Assembly: GCA_001896885.1 (NCBI GenBank)
Contig: MKRJ01000014.1
Location: 62,001-126,000 of the forward strand
Reading direction: 5' to 3'
Origin: Rhizobiales bacterium 65-79
GTDB taxonomy: Bacteria; Pseudomonadota; Alphaproteobacteria; Rhizobiales; Rhizobiaceae
Length of the DNA: 64,000 bases
Of the stretch, positions 17,371-25,980 are shown piece after piece (position 1 is the first letter of the stretch; each line of letters begins with the position of its first letter). Under the pieces are notes generated by a model. It had not been told where the DNA came from. It saw only the letters and a program-made list of their open reading frames with translations, and ran no database searches. The position numbers and the translations under genes were made by a program.

Positions 17371-18852
17371 ATGAAAATGTTGAAGTCGACCTTGATGGCC
17401 GCCGCCTTCGCGCTTGCGACCAGCAGCGCCGCATTGGCAGCGCGCACGGACCTGACGCTCGGTCTCGTGCTCGAGCCGCCGCATCTCGATCCGACCGCCA
17501 GCGCCGCGGCGGTGATCGGCGAGGTCACCTACGCGAATATCTACGAGGGCCTGACCCGCATCAACGACACCGGCACGGTTCTGCCGGATCTGGCCGAAAG
17601 CTGGACGGTTTCGGAGGACGGCACCGTCTATACGTTCAAGCTGCGCTCGGGCGTCAAGTTCCACGACGGCACGGCTTTCGGCGCCGATGACGTAAAATTC
17701 ACCCTCGACCGCGCCCGCGCCAAGGATTCGGTCAATCCGCAGAAACCCTACTTCGCCCACATCAAAGCCGTCGACGTCGTCGATCCGACCACCGTCAAGG
17801 TGACGCTCGACCAGCCGCAGGGCCTTTTCCTCTACGACATGGCGATGCCGGCCGCATTGATCGTGGCGCCCGAATCGGCCGCGACCAACAAGGAAAAGCC
17901 GGTAGGGACCGGCCCCTTCAAATTCGACCACTGGGCCAAGGGATCGGAGATCACGCTGGTCAAGAACCCCGATTACTGGGGTACGCCTCCCTCCCTCGAC
18001 AAGGCGGTCTTCCGCGTCATCCCCGACGCGGCCGCCGCCATTCCCGCGCTCCTGTCGGGCGACGTCCAGGCCTTCGCCAACATGCCCGCGGGAGACGCGC
18101 TTTCCCAGGTCCAGTCGGATCCCCGCTTCAAGATCGTCGTCGGAACGACGGAGGGCGAAACGGTCTTGTCGATCAACAACAAGAAGCCGCCCTTCGACAA
18201 GCTGGCCGTGCGGCAGGCGCTCGCCTCGGCGATCGACCGCAAGGCGGTGATAGCCGTTCAGCCGGGCGGATTCGGTACGCCGATCGGCTCGCATTTCTCG
18301 CCCGGCGACGCCGGCTATATCGACCTCACCGGCGTCTATCCACACGACGTTGCCAAGGCCAAGGAATATCTCAAGGAAGCGGGCCTGCCGAACGGCTTCA
18401 ACGCCACCCTCAAGCTGCCGCCGGCGCCCTATGCGCGCGACGCGGGCCCGGTGATCCAGTCCGAATTGAAGGAGATCGGGATCAATGTGACGATCGTTCC
18501 GGTGGAATGGGCGGATTGGATGACCCGTGTCTTCGCGGACAAGGATTACGACCTGACCATCGTCAGCCATGTGGAGCCGAACGACATCGGTATCTATTCG
18601 CGGCCCGGCTACTATTTCCAGTACGACAATCCGAAATTCAACGAGGTCATCGCCGAGCTGGACAAGGCCTCGGACCAGAAGAAGAGGCTGGAGCTTCTCG
18701 GCGAGGCGCAGAAGATCCTCGCCCATGACGTGCCGGCGGTCTATCTCTTCGAACTGCCGAAGATCGGCGTCTGGGACGCCAAGCTGCAGGGCATGTGGAA
18801 GAACTGGCCGATCGAGTCTGACGATCTGACCAAGGTGAAATGGGCGGAGTAG
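17371..18852 (+). CDS. ABC transporter substrate-binding protein, family 5 (peptide type)
   Basis: This periplasmic binding protein captures di- or oligopeptides or similar ligands for import. The signal peptide is MKMLKSTLMAAAFALATSSA with cleavage after ALA. The mature part shows family SBP_bac_5 marks: an N-terminal LEPPHLDP block, YEGLTRIN, the signature region with LRSGVKFHDGTAF, and VGTGPFKF. The length (493 aa) is normal. The start ATG 17371 is preceded by GGGAG; a second ATG follows two codons later. Two permeases and the ATPase gene follow, so this is the ligand-specifying first gene. Confidence 0.9.
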   Translation: MKMLKSTLMAAAFALATSSAALAARTDLTLGLVLEPPHLDPTASAAAVIGEVTYANIYEGLTRINDTGTVLPDLAESWTVSEDGTVYTFKLRSGVKFHDGTAFGADDVKFTLDRARAKDSVNPQKPYFAHIKAVDVVDPTTVKVTLDQPQGLFLYDMAMPAALIVAPESAATNKEKPVGTGPFKFDHWAKGSEITLVKNPDYWGTPPSLDKAVFRVIPDAAAAIPALLSGDVQAFANMPAGDALSQVQSDPRFKIVVGTTEGETVLSINNKKPPFDKLAVRQALASAIDRKAVIAVQPGGFGTPIGSHFSPGDAGYIDLTGVYPHDVAKAKEYLKEAGLPNGFNATLKLPPAPYARDAGPVIQSELKEIGINVTIVPVEWADWMTRVFADKDYDLTIVSHVEPNDIGIYSRPGYYFQYDNPKFNEVIAELDKASDQKKRLELLGEAQKILAHDVPAVYLFELPKIGVWDAKLQGMWKNWPIESDDLTKVKWAE

Positions 18853-18864
18853 CCGCCCGCTATA

Positions 18865-18941
18865 CTTCTCCCGGTCACGGGGAGAAGGTGGCCGAGCCCG
18901 GACCTGTCCGGGAGAAGCCGGATGAGGGGCAGCACCGAGGT
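18865..18941. repeat. palindromic intergenic repeat (CTTCTCCC type)
   Basis: The element holds the hairpin CTTCTCCCGGTCACGGGGAGAAG, then GGTGGCCGAGCC and a tail GATGAGGGGCAGC. This is the arrangement of rhizobial REP-like elements. It lies right after the binding-protein stop, where such hairpins commonly stabilise the upstream mRNA segment. Confidence 0.75.
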
Positions 18942-18989
18942 CGCAGGAAATTCGCATGAATGCGTGGCCCCTCGTTTGCCTGCCGGCAT

Positions 18990-19013
18990 CTTCTCCCCGC
19001 AAGCGGGGAGAAG
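18990..19013. repeat. perfect REP hairpin before permease start
   Basis: CTTCTCCCCGC (18990-19000) and GCGGGGAGAAG (19003-19013) form a perfect 11-bp stem with an AA loop, ending 10 bases before the permease ATG at 19024. The only Shine-Dalgarno-like sequence (GGGGAG) is in the 3' arm. Confidence 0.8.
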
Positions 19014-19023
19014 AATCGCCTTC

Positions 19024-19971
19024 ATGACCGCCTATATCCTCAAGCGCCTCGCCATAGGCGCCGTCACGCTGGTCGTGGCGTCGATCGTCATCTTCGCGGT
19101 GCTGGAGATCCTGCCCGGCGACCCGGCACGGCTCATGCTCGGCATGAACACCACCCCCGAAGCGGTGGAGGCGCTGCGCCACCAGATGGGGCTCGACCAG
19201 CCTCTCATGCTGCGCTACCTGCATTGGGCGAGCGGGATGCTCACCGGCGATTTCGGCAAATCCTTCACCTACTCCTCCCCCGTCCGCGACCTCATCGTCG
19301 AGCGCGGGGTCGTTTCCCTGCCGCTCGCGTTGATCGCGCTCGCGCTTTCCGCCTCGATCGGGATCCCGATCGGCGTCTTTTCCGCCTCGCGCCGCGGCAA
19401 GGCCTCCGACGCCGCCGTCATGGGCGTGGCACAGCTCGGCGTCGCCATTCCCAATTTCTGGTTCGCGCTGCTTCTTATCTACGTCTTCGCGGTCTGGCTG
19501 CGACTGGTCCCGGCCGGCGGGTTCCCCGGCTGGAACGCCGGCATCTGGGCCGGCCTGAAAGGGCTGATCCTCCCGGCGATCGCGCTCGCGCTTCCGCAGG
19601 CCGCCATCCTCGCGCGCGTCACCCGTTCGGCGCTGCTGGAAGTGCTTGGCGAGGACTATATCCGCACGGCGCGCGCCAAGGGCCTGCCGCGCCGTCGAGT
19701 GCTTCTGCGGCACGCGCTGCGCAACGGCATGATACCGGTGATGACAATCGTCGGCCTTCAATTCGCCTATCTCCTGGCGGGCACCATCATCATCGAGAAC
19801 GTCTTCTATCTCCCCGGCCTCGGCCGTCTGGTCTATCAGGCGATCACGCAACGCGACCTGATCGTGGTGGAGAGCATCGTCATGGTGCTCGTCGCCTCGG
19901 TGGTCATCATCAACCTGCTGGTCGACCTCTCCTATCCTCTTGTCGATCCTCGCCTGAGGCATGCGAGATGA
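19024..19971 (+). CDS. peptide ABC transporter permease (DppB/OppB type)
   Basis: This 315-residue inner-membrane permease has six predicted membrane segments. It begins MTAYILKRLAIGAVTLVVAS as DppB proteins do. The EAA loop that contacts the ATPase is recognisable around IRTARAKGLPRRRVLLRHALRN. The ATG at 19024 is the first position giving the family N-terminus; the open frame upstream is translated repeat. The stop overlaps the next permease start as ATGA. Confidence 0.92.
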   Translation: MTAYILKRLAIGAVTLVVASIVIFAVLEILPGDPARLMLGMNTTPEAVEALRHQMGLDQPLMLRYLHWASGMLTGDFGKSFTYSSPVRDLIVERGVVSLPLALIALALSASIGIPIGVFSASRRGKASDAAVMGVAQLGVAIPNFWFALLLIYVFAVWLRLVPAGGFPGWNAGIWAGLKGLILPAIALALPQAAILARVTRSALLEVLGEDYIRTARAKGLPRRRVLLRHALRNGMIPVMTIVGLQFAYLLAGTIIIENVFYLPGLGRLVYQAITQRDLIVVESIVMVLVASVVIINLLVDLSYPLVDPRLRHAR

Positions 19972-20840
19972 GCGACACCTTCGATCGCGACATGCCGGCC
20001 CGCCTCGGCGATTTCGTCCGTGCCGCGCTTGCCAATCGCTCCTTTGTCGTCGGTCTCGCCATCACGCTCGCCATTGCGCTGATGGCGCTGGTCTCGTTCG
20101 CCTGGACTCCCTATGACGTGGCCGATCTCGTCGTCTCCGACCGTATGAAGCCGCCATCGGGCGCGCACTGGTTCGGCACCGACCATTTCGGCCGCGATAT
20201 CCTCTCCATGATCATGGTCGGTTCGCGCAATTCGATCGCGGTCGCGCTCGTGGCCGTCGGGATCGGCATGGGCATCGGCGTGCCGCTCGGCTGCTGGGCG
20301 GCGGCGCGGGGCGGCTGGCTGGACGAGGCGATCATGCGGCTGAACGACATCGTGTTCGCCTTCCCGGCCCTGCTTTCCGCCATCATGATCACCGCGATCT
20401 TCGGCCCGGGCGCCGTCAATGCCATCATCGCGATCGGCATCTTCAACATTCCCGTATTCGCGCGCGTCTCCCGCGCCGGCGCGCTGGCCCTATGGCCGCG
20501 CGAATTCATTCTCGCCGCGCGCGCCTCCGGCAAGGGCGCGACCCTCATCACCGTCGAACACATCTTTCCCAACATCGCCAACCTGCTGCTCGTCCAGGGG
20601 ACGATCCAGTTCGCGCTCGGCGTGCTCGCCGAAGCCGGCCTCTCCTATCTCGGTCTCGGCGCGCAGCCGCCCATGCCGAGCTGGGGCCGGATGCTGTTCG
20701 ACGCGCAGACGCGCATGGTGGTGGCGCCCTACATGGCCATCTTCCCGGGCCTCGCCATCGTCGTTACCGTGCTCGGCCTCAACCTTCTCGGCGACGGCCT
20801 CTCCGACGTGCTCGATCCCAAGCTGAGACGCCGGCGATGA
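19968..20840 (+). CDS. peptide ABC transporter permease (DppC/OppC type)
   Basis: This is the second channel subunit, 290 aa. An N-terminal cytoplasmic and first-membrane segment (NRSFVVGLAITLAIALMALVSF) is followed by the HWFGTDHFGRDILS block diagnostic of DppC/OppC. Five further membrane segments and the EAA loop (LAARASGKGATLITVEHIFPN) follow. It is coupled by four-base overlaps both to DppB upstream and to the ATPase gene downstream. Confidence 0.92.
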   Translation: MSDTFDRDMPARLGDFVRAALANRSFVVGLAITLAIALMALVSFAWTPYDVADLVVSDRMKPPSGAHWFGTDHFGRDILSMIMVGSRNSIAVALVAVGIGMGIGVPLGCWAAARGGWLDEAIMRLNDIVFAFPALLSAIMITAIFGPGAVNAIIAIGIFNIPVFARVSRAGALALWPREFILAARASGKGATLITVEHIFPNIANLLLVQGTIQFALGVLAEAGLSYLGLGAQPPMPSWGRMLFDAQTRMVVAPYMAIFPGLAIVVTVLGLNLLGDGLSDVLDPKLRRRR

Positions 20841-22585
20841 GCCTGCTGGAAATCGAAAAGCTGTCGCTCGACATCGGCGGCATTCCGATCCTGCGCGGTG
20901 TCGACCTCACGATCGACCAGGGCCAGATCATGGGGCTCGTCGGCGAGTCCGGTTCCGGCAAGTCGATGACGGCGCTGACCGTCATGCGGCTCTTGCCGAT
21001 CGGCGCCAACGCTTCAGGCCGCGTCGCCTTCGACGGAATCGACATCCTCGGAGCACCCGAGGAGGCGATGTGCCGGCTGCGAGGCGACGATATCGGCATG
21101 GTGTTCCAGGAGCCGATGACGGCGCTCAACCCGGTCAAGACGATCGGTGAACAGGTCGCCGAAGGCATACGCTGGCATACCGGCGCCAACCGTGCCGACG
21201 CCGAGGCGCGGGCACGCGCGATGCTCGACCGGGTCGGCCTGCCGGAAGCGAAATTCCCGCTGTCGCGCTATCCGCACGAGCTTTCCGGCGGCCAGCGCCA
21301 GCGCGTGGTCATCGCCATCGCCTGCGCGCTCAAGCCGAAGCTCCTGGTGGCGGACGAGCCGACCACGGCGCTCGACGTGGTGCTGCAGAAGCAGATCCTC
21401 GAACTCCTGCGCGGTCTCGTCGACGAGGATCGGATGGGACTGCTCCTCATCTCGCACGATCTGGCGGTGGTCGCCGACATGTCCGACCGGGTCACGGTCA
21501 TGCGCCGGGGCGAGGTGATGGAGGAAGGCGAGACGGCGCGCACGCTGTCCGAGCAGGTGCATCCCTATACGCGGCAGCTGGCACAGGCGTCGATGCATGT
21601 ACCGAAGCGGAGGCCCCCCTCTCCGGCTCGGGCCAAGGCCCTCGACGCCTCACCCCCTGAAGGGGTGGAGGAAAGGCGGACAGCCGCAACGCAAGGCCCC
21701 CTTCCTCGCCCCCTTCAGGGGGAGAGGTGGCCCGCGAAGCGGGACGGAGAGGAGGAGGAGCGAATGCCTCTCCTCGAAGTCTCCTCCGTCATCAAGGACT
21801 ATCCCGGCCGCCGCTCGTCGCTCTTCCGAAAGCAGCCGCCCTTTCGCGCCGTGGACGACGTTTCCTTTTCGCTCCAGCCGGGCCAGTCCGTCGCGCTGGT
21901 CGGCCGTTCCGGCTGCGGGAAATCGACGCTGGCGCGGATGATCCTGGCTCTCGACCGGCCGACCGGCGGCGACATCAGCCTCCTCGGGCAATCGCTGGCC
22001 GGCAGGAGCGAGACGGAGCTGCGCCCGTCCCGCCGCAACATGCAGGTGGTCTTCCAGGATCCCTACGGCTCGTTCGATCCGCGTCACAAGGTCGAGCGAC
22101 TGGTCGGCGAACCGCTGCATCTCCTGGAGAAGCAGCCCGGCGCCAAGGAACGCCGCGAGATGATCGCCGCGACGCTTGCCGAAGTCGGCCTCTCGCCATC
22201 CGACATGGACAAATATCCGCACGAATTTTCGGGCGGCCAGCGGCAGCGCATCTCGATCGCCCGCGCCGTCATCACGAGGCCGAAGCTGATCGTCGCCGAC
22301 GAGCCGGTTTCGGCGCTCGATGTCTCGATCCGCGCCCAGATCCTCGACCTTTTCGCCGATCTCAACCAGAAGCTCGGCGTCGCCTATATCTTCATCACGC
22401 ACGATCTGACGGTAGCGCGCGCCATCACGGACGACGTGATGGTCATGCATGAGGGCAGGATCGTCGAGCGCGGCCGCACCGGCGAAATCCTCGACCATCC
22501 GCAGTCCGACGCGGCGAAGGCACTGGTCGCCGCCGCGCCCGACCTGCACCGCGCGATTGCTCGACGCCTTGAAATGCAGGGATAG
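20837..22585 (+). CDS. fused dipeptide ABC transporter ATPases (DppD-DppF type) joined by repeat-derived linker
   Basis: Two complete ATPase domains lie in one 582-residue frame. Domain 1 has Walker A GESGSGKS at 36-43 and signature LSGGQRQR near 152. Domain 2 has Walker A GRSGCGKS at 356-363, a second signature FSGGQRQRIS, and the C-terminal oligopeptide region. The linker of about 45-50 residues (Pro/Arg/Glu-rich) is encoded by two inverted copies of a palindromic repeat. The second half keeps its own ribosome-binding site GGAGGAGG and ATG at 21764 (residue 310), so a separate DppF could also be made. Natural fusions of this pair exist; the repeat linker is the oddity. Confidence 0.9.
   Translation: MSLLEIEKLSLDIGGIPILRGVDLTIDQGQIMGLVGESGSGKSMTALTVMRLLPIGANASGRVAFDGIDILGAPEEAMCRLRGDDIGMVFQEPMTALNPVKTIGEQVAEGIRWHTGANRADAEARARAMLDRVGLPEAKFPLSRYPHELSGGQRQRVVIAIACALKPKLLVADEPTTALDVVLQKQILELLRGLVDEDRMGLLLISHDLAVVADMSDRVTVMRRGEVMEEGETARTLSEQVHPYTRQLAQASMHVPKRRPPSPARAKALDASPPEGVEERRTAATQGPLPRPLQGERWPAKRDGEEEERMPLLEVSSVIKDYPGRRSSLFRKQPPFRAVDDVSFSLQPGQSVALVGRSGCGKSTLARMILALDRPTGGDISLLGQSLAGRSETELRPSRRNMQVVFQDPYGSFDPRHKVERLVGEPLHLLEKQPGAKERREMIAATLAEVGLSPSDMDKYPHEFSGGQRQRISIARAVITRPKLIVADEPVSALDVSIRAQILDLFADLNQKLGVAYIFITHDLTVARAITDDVMVMHEGRIVERGRTGEILDHPQSDAAKALVAAAPDLHRAIARRLEMQG
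21614..21752. repeat. inverted pair of palindromic repeats inside the ATPase gene
   Basis: A reverse copy at about 21614-21668 contains CACCCCCTGAAGGGGTG. A direct copy at about 21697-21752 contains CCCCCTTCAGGGGG, then CCCGCGAAGCGGG, then GACGGAGAGG. The blocks are in mirrored order. Together they encode the linker between the two ATPase domains without a stop codon. Confidence 0.8.
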
Positions 22586-22590
22586 GCATT

Positions 22591-22771
22591 GCGTCCTTCG
22601 AGGCTCGCTTCGCTCGCACCTCAGGATGAGGGAGACTGTGTCCGTCGCCGCCATCCTGATGTGTTGCGATGAGCGTATCACGCCTTTAGAGATTTTCAGG
22701 ATCTGGTACCGGAAGGCAGGTACAGATCTTCCTCATCCTGAGGTGGGAGCGAAGCGCGCCTCGAAGGACGC
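22591..22771. repeat. REP-like doublet (GTCCTTCGAGG type), inverted copies
   Basis: The copy at 22591-22631 reads GTCCTTCGAGGCTCGC, a TTCG turn, then ACCTCAGGATGAGG. The copy at 22731-22771 is its reverse complement with small changes. They are separated by about 100 bases containing nothing recognisable. This lies in the gap between the peptide transporter and the methyl-transfer module. Confidence 0.85.
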
Positions 22772-22882
22772 ACCCAAGGTGAACAAGGCACGTCGCTTTT
22801 GAATGCGCGCGCGTCGTCTCGCAACTAGCGGCGTTTTGACGGTTGCGGCAATGCTCTGCGCCAGCAACGACGCGAGGCAGAG

Positions 22883-23185
22883 ATGGCCGACCTCATCATC
22901 GTCTATTGGCGCGATATCCCGGCGCAGGTGATCGTCAGGAAGGGACGGCAGAATGCCAAGCGGGAGCTGTCCGTGCGCTTCACCGAGGCGATCGACATGT
23001 GCGCGATGCGTACGGGTGCGTCGGCCACTGGCGACTATCTGGAAGAATGGCGCAAGGCCCCCCCTATTCCCGTCGGCGACGATCTCGAGGCGGAAGCGGA
23101 CAAGGCGCTCGCCGAACTGGAAACCAAATACGACCGCGAACGGCTAGTCGCGCTCGTCAAGGCAGGCGGCAAGGAAAATGGCTGA
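22883..23185 (+). CDS. virulence-factor family small protein of the MetF/corrinoid cluster
   Basis: This 100-residue soluble protein begins MADLIIVYWRDIPAQVIVRKG. It matches my memory of the family annotated 'virulence factor' (PF13769), a name with no demonstrated biochemical meaning. That family repeatedly occurs beside MTHFR C-terminal-type and MetF-like genes in alphaproteobacteria, as here, so a role in folate/corrinoid methyl transfer is more likely than virulence. The 3' end overlaps the next gene by eight bases. It is probably the first gene of this operon. Confidence 0.7.
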   Translation: MADLIIVYWRDIPAQVIVRKGRQNAKRELSVRFTEAIDMCAMRTGASATGDYLEEWRKAPPIPVGDDLEAEADKALAELETKYDRERLVALVKAGGKENG

Positions 23186-23816
23186 CAAACCTGTCTCCAC
23201 CACCGCCAAGGGGCCGGCCAGCGGCGCTCCCGAAGCGACGCCGCCCGAGGCGGCGAAGGGCGTGACGCAGGCGACCATCGTCAAGAAGACGGCGCCGAAA
23301 AGCGACTACAAGCCCTCCGACGTGTCGCCGCAGCGGCGCGTGCAGCGGCATTATACCGTCCGGCTCTGGTCGGTGCGCCATTCGCGCTTCCTCGAATGGT
23401 TCTACGCCCGCTTCGCCGACACGTTCCTCATGCTCCATCCGCTCTGGAAGGCGATCGGCTACGGCCGCGTCGAAGGGCCGATCAAATTCGTCGAGAAGCG
23501 GGTAAAGGGCTTCATGTTCGACTGCCGCATGTGCGGCCAGTGCGTTCTGTCCTCGACGGGCATGTCGTGCCCGATGAACTGTCCCAAGCAGCTCAGGAAC
23601 GGCCCCTGCGGCGGCGTTCGCGCCAACGGCAATTGCGAGGTCGAGCCGGACATGCCCTGCGTCTGGGTCAAGGCGTGGGAAGGCTCGCGCAACATGGTCC
23701 ATGGCGACCGCATTCTCGCCGTGCAGAAGCCTGTCGACCAGTCGCTGCGCGAGACTTCGGCATGGCTGCGCGTCACCGCACTCGCCGCCGCGGAGAAGGA
23801 GAAGGCCGGCGCATGA
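23178..23816 (+). CDS. methylenetetrahydrofolate reductase C-terminal-type iron-sulfur/zinc protein
   Basis: This 212-residue protein has a basic Ala/Pro/Lys-rich N-terminus and then a Cys-rich domain with Cys at 116, 119, 122, 131, 135, 144, 153 and 161 (CRMCGQCVL ... CPMNCPKQ ... GPCGG). This is the MTHFR C-terminal domain (PF12225) that accompanies MetF-type proteins in acetogens and corrinoid pathways, and it probably carries Fe-S clusters or zinc. It would partner the MetF-like protein encoded next, whose ATG overlaps its stop (ATGA), to form a reductase complex. Confidence 0.82.
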   Translation: MADKPVSTTAKGPASGAPEATPPEAAKGVTQATIVKKTAPKSDYKPSDVSPQRRVQRHYTVRLWSVRHSRFLEWFYARFADTFLMLHPLWKAIGYGRVEGPIKFVEKRVKGFMFDCRMCGQCVLSSTGMSCPMNCPKQLRNGPCGGVRANGNCEVEPDMPCVWVKAWEGSRNMVHGDRILAVQKPVDQSLRETSAWLRVTALAAAEKEKAGA

Positions 23817-24919
23817 CCCCTTCCCGTCCATCCTCTCAGCGCGACGAGAACCCGGCGGGCGTCCACCTGCCGCTCGAGCCCCTGCCCGGCCATTCCTCGC
23901 GCGGCAGGCTGGAGCGCGTCCTGAGGCGCGGTGAATTCGCCGTCACGGCCGAACTCAACCCGCCGGACAGCGCCAATCCGGAGGATGTCTACCAGCGTGC
24001 GGCCGTCTTCGAGGGCTGGGTCGACGGCATCAACGCAGTCGATGCCTCCGGCGCCAATTGCCACATGTCTTCGGTCGGCATCTGCGCGCTGCTCACCCGC
24101 ATGGGCTATGCGCCGATCATGCAGATCGCCTGCCGCGACAAGAACCGCATCGCCATCCAGGGCGACGTGCTGGGCGCAGCCGCCATGGGCGTGGCGAATA
24201 TCCTCTGCCTCACCGGCGACGGCGTGCAGGCCGGCGACCAGCCCGGCGCCAAGCCGGTGTTCGACCTCGATTCGATGTCGCTGCTCGAAACAATCCGCAT
24301 CATGCGCGACAACGGAAAGTTCCTTTCCGGCCGCAAACTAACCACCCCGCCTGCCGTCTTCCTCGGCGCGGCGATCAATCCGTTCGCGCCGCCCTATGAT
24401 TTCCGCCCGATGCGGCTCGCCAAGAAGATCGCCGCCGGCGCGCAATTCGTGCAGAGCCAGTACTGTTTCGACGTGCCGATGTTCCGCACCTACATGCAGC
24501 GCGTGCGCGATCTCGGGCTCGCCGAGGAGTGCTTCATCCTCGCCGGCGTCGGGCCGCTCGCCTCGGCCAAGACTGCGCGCTGGATCCAGTCCAACGTGCC
24601 GGGCATCCACATTCCCGATGCCATCATCCAGCGTCTGGAAGGCGCCGCCGACCAGAAAAAAGAGGGCAAGCAGCTCTGCATCGACATCATCAACGAGGTG
24701 AAGGAAATCCCCGGTGTCGCCGGCATCCATGTGATGGCCTACCGCCAGGAGGAATATGTCGCCGAGATCGTCGCCGAATCGGGCGTGCTCAAGGGCCGCC
24801 AGCCCTGGAAGCGCGAGGCGCGGCAGGACGACCAGATCGTCGCCGACCGCCTCGACAGGATCCTGCATGAGGACATGACCGAACGGCCCGCCGACCGCGT
24901 GGCGAGGGTAAGAAGCTGA
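23813..24919 (+). CDS. methylenetetrahydrofolate reductase (MetF-like)
   Basis: This is a TIM-barrel flavoprotein that interconverts 5-methyl- and 5,10-methylene-THF (368 aa). Family blocks are present: the VTAELNPPDSANP start, the CRDKNR active region, LCLTGDG for flavin binding, and AQFVQSQYCFD. In this cluster it probably runs in the oxidative direction, feeding methyl groups from the corrinoid methyltransferase into one-carbon metabolism; that direction is inferred. It is longer than E. coli MetF (about 296 aa) and coupled to the MTHFR C-terminal-type gene, so it is unlikely to be the only biosynthetic MetF. Confidence 0.85.
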   Translation: MTPSRPSSQRDENPAGVHLPLEPLPGHSSRGRLERVLRRGEFAVTAELNPPDSANPEDVYQRAAVFEGWVDGINAVDASGANCHMSSVGICALLTRMGYAPIMQIACRDKNRIAIQGDVLGAAAMGVANILCLTGDGVQAGDQPGAKPVFDLDSMSLLETIRIMRDNGKFLSGRKLTTPPAVFLGAAINPFAPPYDFRPMRLAKKIAAGAQFVQSQYCFDVPMFRTYMQRVRDLGLAEECFILAGVGPLASAKTARWIQSNVPGIHIPDAIIQRLEGAADQKKEGKQLCIDIINEVKEIPGVAGIHVMAYRQEEYVAEIVAESGVLKGRQPWKREARQDDQIVADRLDRILHEDMTERPADRVARVRS

Positions 24920-24957
24920 ATCGCCGCCGCCACGGCAGTTGATCAAGAAGAGATAAC

Positions 24958-24979
24958 GATATAAAGAAGTCTTTATATC
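24958..24979. promoter_or_regulatory. perfect operator-like palindrome (ArsR/SahR-type candidate)
   Basis: GATATAAAGA (24958-24967) and TCTTTATATC (24970-24979) are exact inverted arms around AG, 15 bases before the methyltransferase ATG and next to its ribosome-binding site. AT-rich ATAAAGA/TCTTTAT palindromes are the type bound by ArsR-family regulators; SahR, the S-adenosylhomocysteine sensor that controls methionine-cycle genes in proteobacteria, binds related sites. Regulator identity is inferred. Confidence 0.7.
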
Positions 24980-24993
24980 TTACGGAGACATCC

Positions 24994-25968
24994 ATGACCC
25001 GAACCATCGTCGCGTCCGCCACCCGCGAAATCGTCATCGGCTTCGACCAGCCCTTTTGCGTCATCGGCGAGCGCATCAACCCGACCGGCCGCAAGAAGCT
25101 TGCCGCCGAAATGGTCGCGGGCAATTTCGAGACGGTGAAGAAGGACGCGCTGGAGCAGGCGGCGGCCGGCGCCACGATGCTCGATGTCAATGCCGGTGTC
25201 ACGGCGGTCGACCCGAACGCGACCGAGCCCGGCCTCCTCGTCCAGACGCTCGAAATCGTGCAGAGCCTCGTCAGCCTGCCCCTGTCGATCGACAGTTCGG
25301 TCTCGGCGGCCATCGAGGCCGGCCTGAAAGTGGCAAAGGGGCGGCCGCTGGTGAACTCGGTCACCGGCGAGGAGGAGAAGCTCGAGGCGATCCTGCCGCT
25401 GGTCAAGAAATATGACGTTCCGGTGGTGGCGATCTCCAATGACGAGACCGGCATCTCCATGGACCCAGACGTCCGTTTCGCCGTCGCCAAGAAGATCGTC
25501 GAGCGCGCCATGGACCATGGCATCAAGCCGCATGACGTGGTGGTCGATCCGCTGGTGATGCCGATCGGCGCGCTGGGCGACGCCGGCCGTCAGGTTTTCG
25601 CGCTGCTCAGGCGCCTGCGTGAGGAGCTCAAGGTCAACACGACCTGCGGCCTCTCCAACATCTCCTTCGGCCTGCCGCACCGGCACGGCATCAATGCCGC
25701 CTTCATCCCGATGGTGATCGGCGCCGGCATGACGTCGGCCATCATGAATCCCTGTCGTCCGCAGGAGATGGAGGCCGTGCGCGGCGCGAATGTGCTCGCC
25801 GGCACCGACAAGGACTGCATGACCTGGATCAAGACCTACAAGGACTACAAGCCGGGTGAAGCCGCCGCCCCCGCTCCGGTGGCGGTCGCCGCGCCGGGCG
25901 AGGCCGCTGCCGCCGGCGGAGGCCGCCGCCGTGGCGGCCGCGATGCGCGCCGGGCGGCGATAGGGTGA
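24994..25968 (+). CDS. methyltetrahydrofolate:corrinoid methyltransferase (pterin-binding family)
   Basis: This TIM-barrel enzyme moves a methyl group between a corrinoid protein and tetrahydrofolate. Pterin-binding family marks are present: VIGERINPTGRKK, DVNAG, an NSVTG strand, SNDETG and the pterin-contacting Asn in SNISFGLP. The first 285 residues cover the domain. The last 40 or so are an Ala/Pro/Gly tail ending in a basic GGRRRGGRDARRAAIG, which is not part of the fold. It has its own upstream palindromic operator. CmuB (chloromethane) and MtvB/AcsE are relatives; the substrate system is undefined. Confidence 0.85.
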   Translation: MTRTIVASATREIVIGFDQPFCVIGERINPTGRKKLAAEMVAGNFETVKKDALEQAAAGATMLDVNAGVTAVDPNATEPGLLVQTLEIVQSLVSLPLSIDSSVSAAIEAGLKVAKGRPLVNSVTGEEEKLEAILPLVKKYDVPVVAISNDETGISMDPDVRFAVAKKIVERAMDHGIKPHDVVVDPLVMPIGALGDAGRQVFALLRRLREELKVNTTCGLSNISFGLPHRHGINAAFIPMVIGAGMTSAIMNPCRPQEMEAVRGANVLAGTDKDCMTWIKTYKDYKPGEAAAPAPVAVAAPGEAAAAGGGRRRGGRDARRAAIG

Positions 25969-25980
25969 GAGGTTTATCGT

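Noticed and set aside
17308-19962. 884-codon open frame on the minus strand
   Set aside because: It lies antisense to the binding-protein and permease genes, has Arg/Asp/His-rich composition, no family motif, and exists because of high third-position GC.
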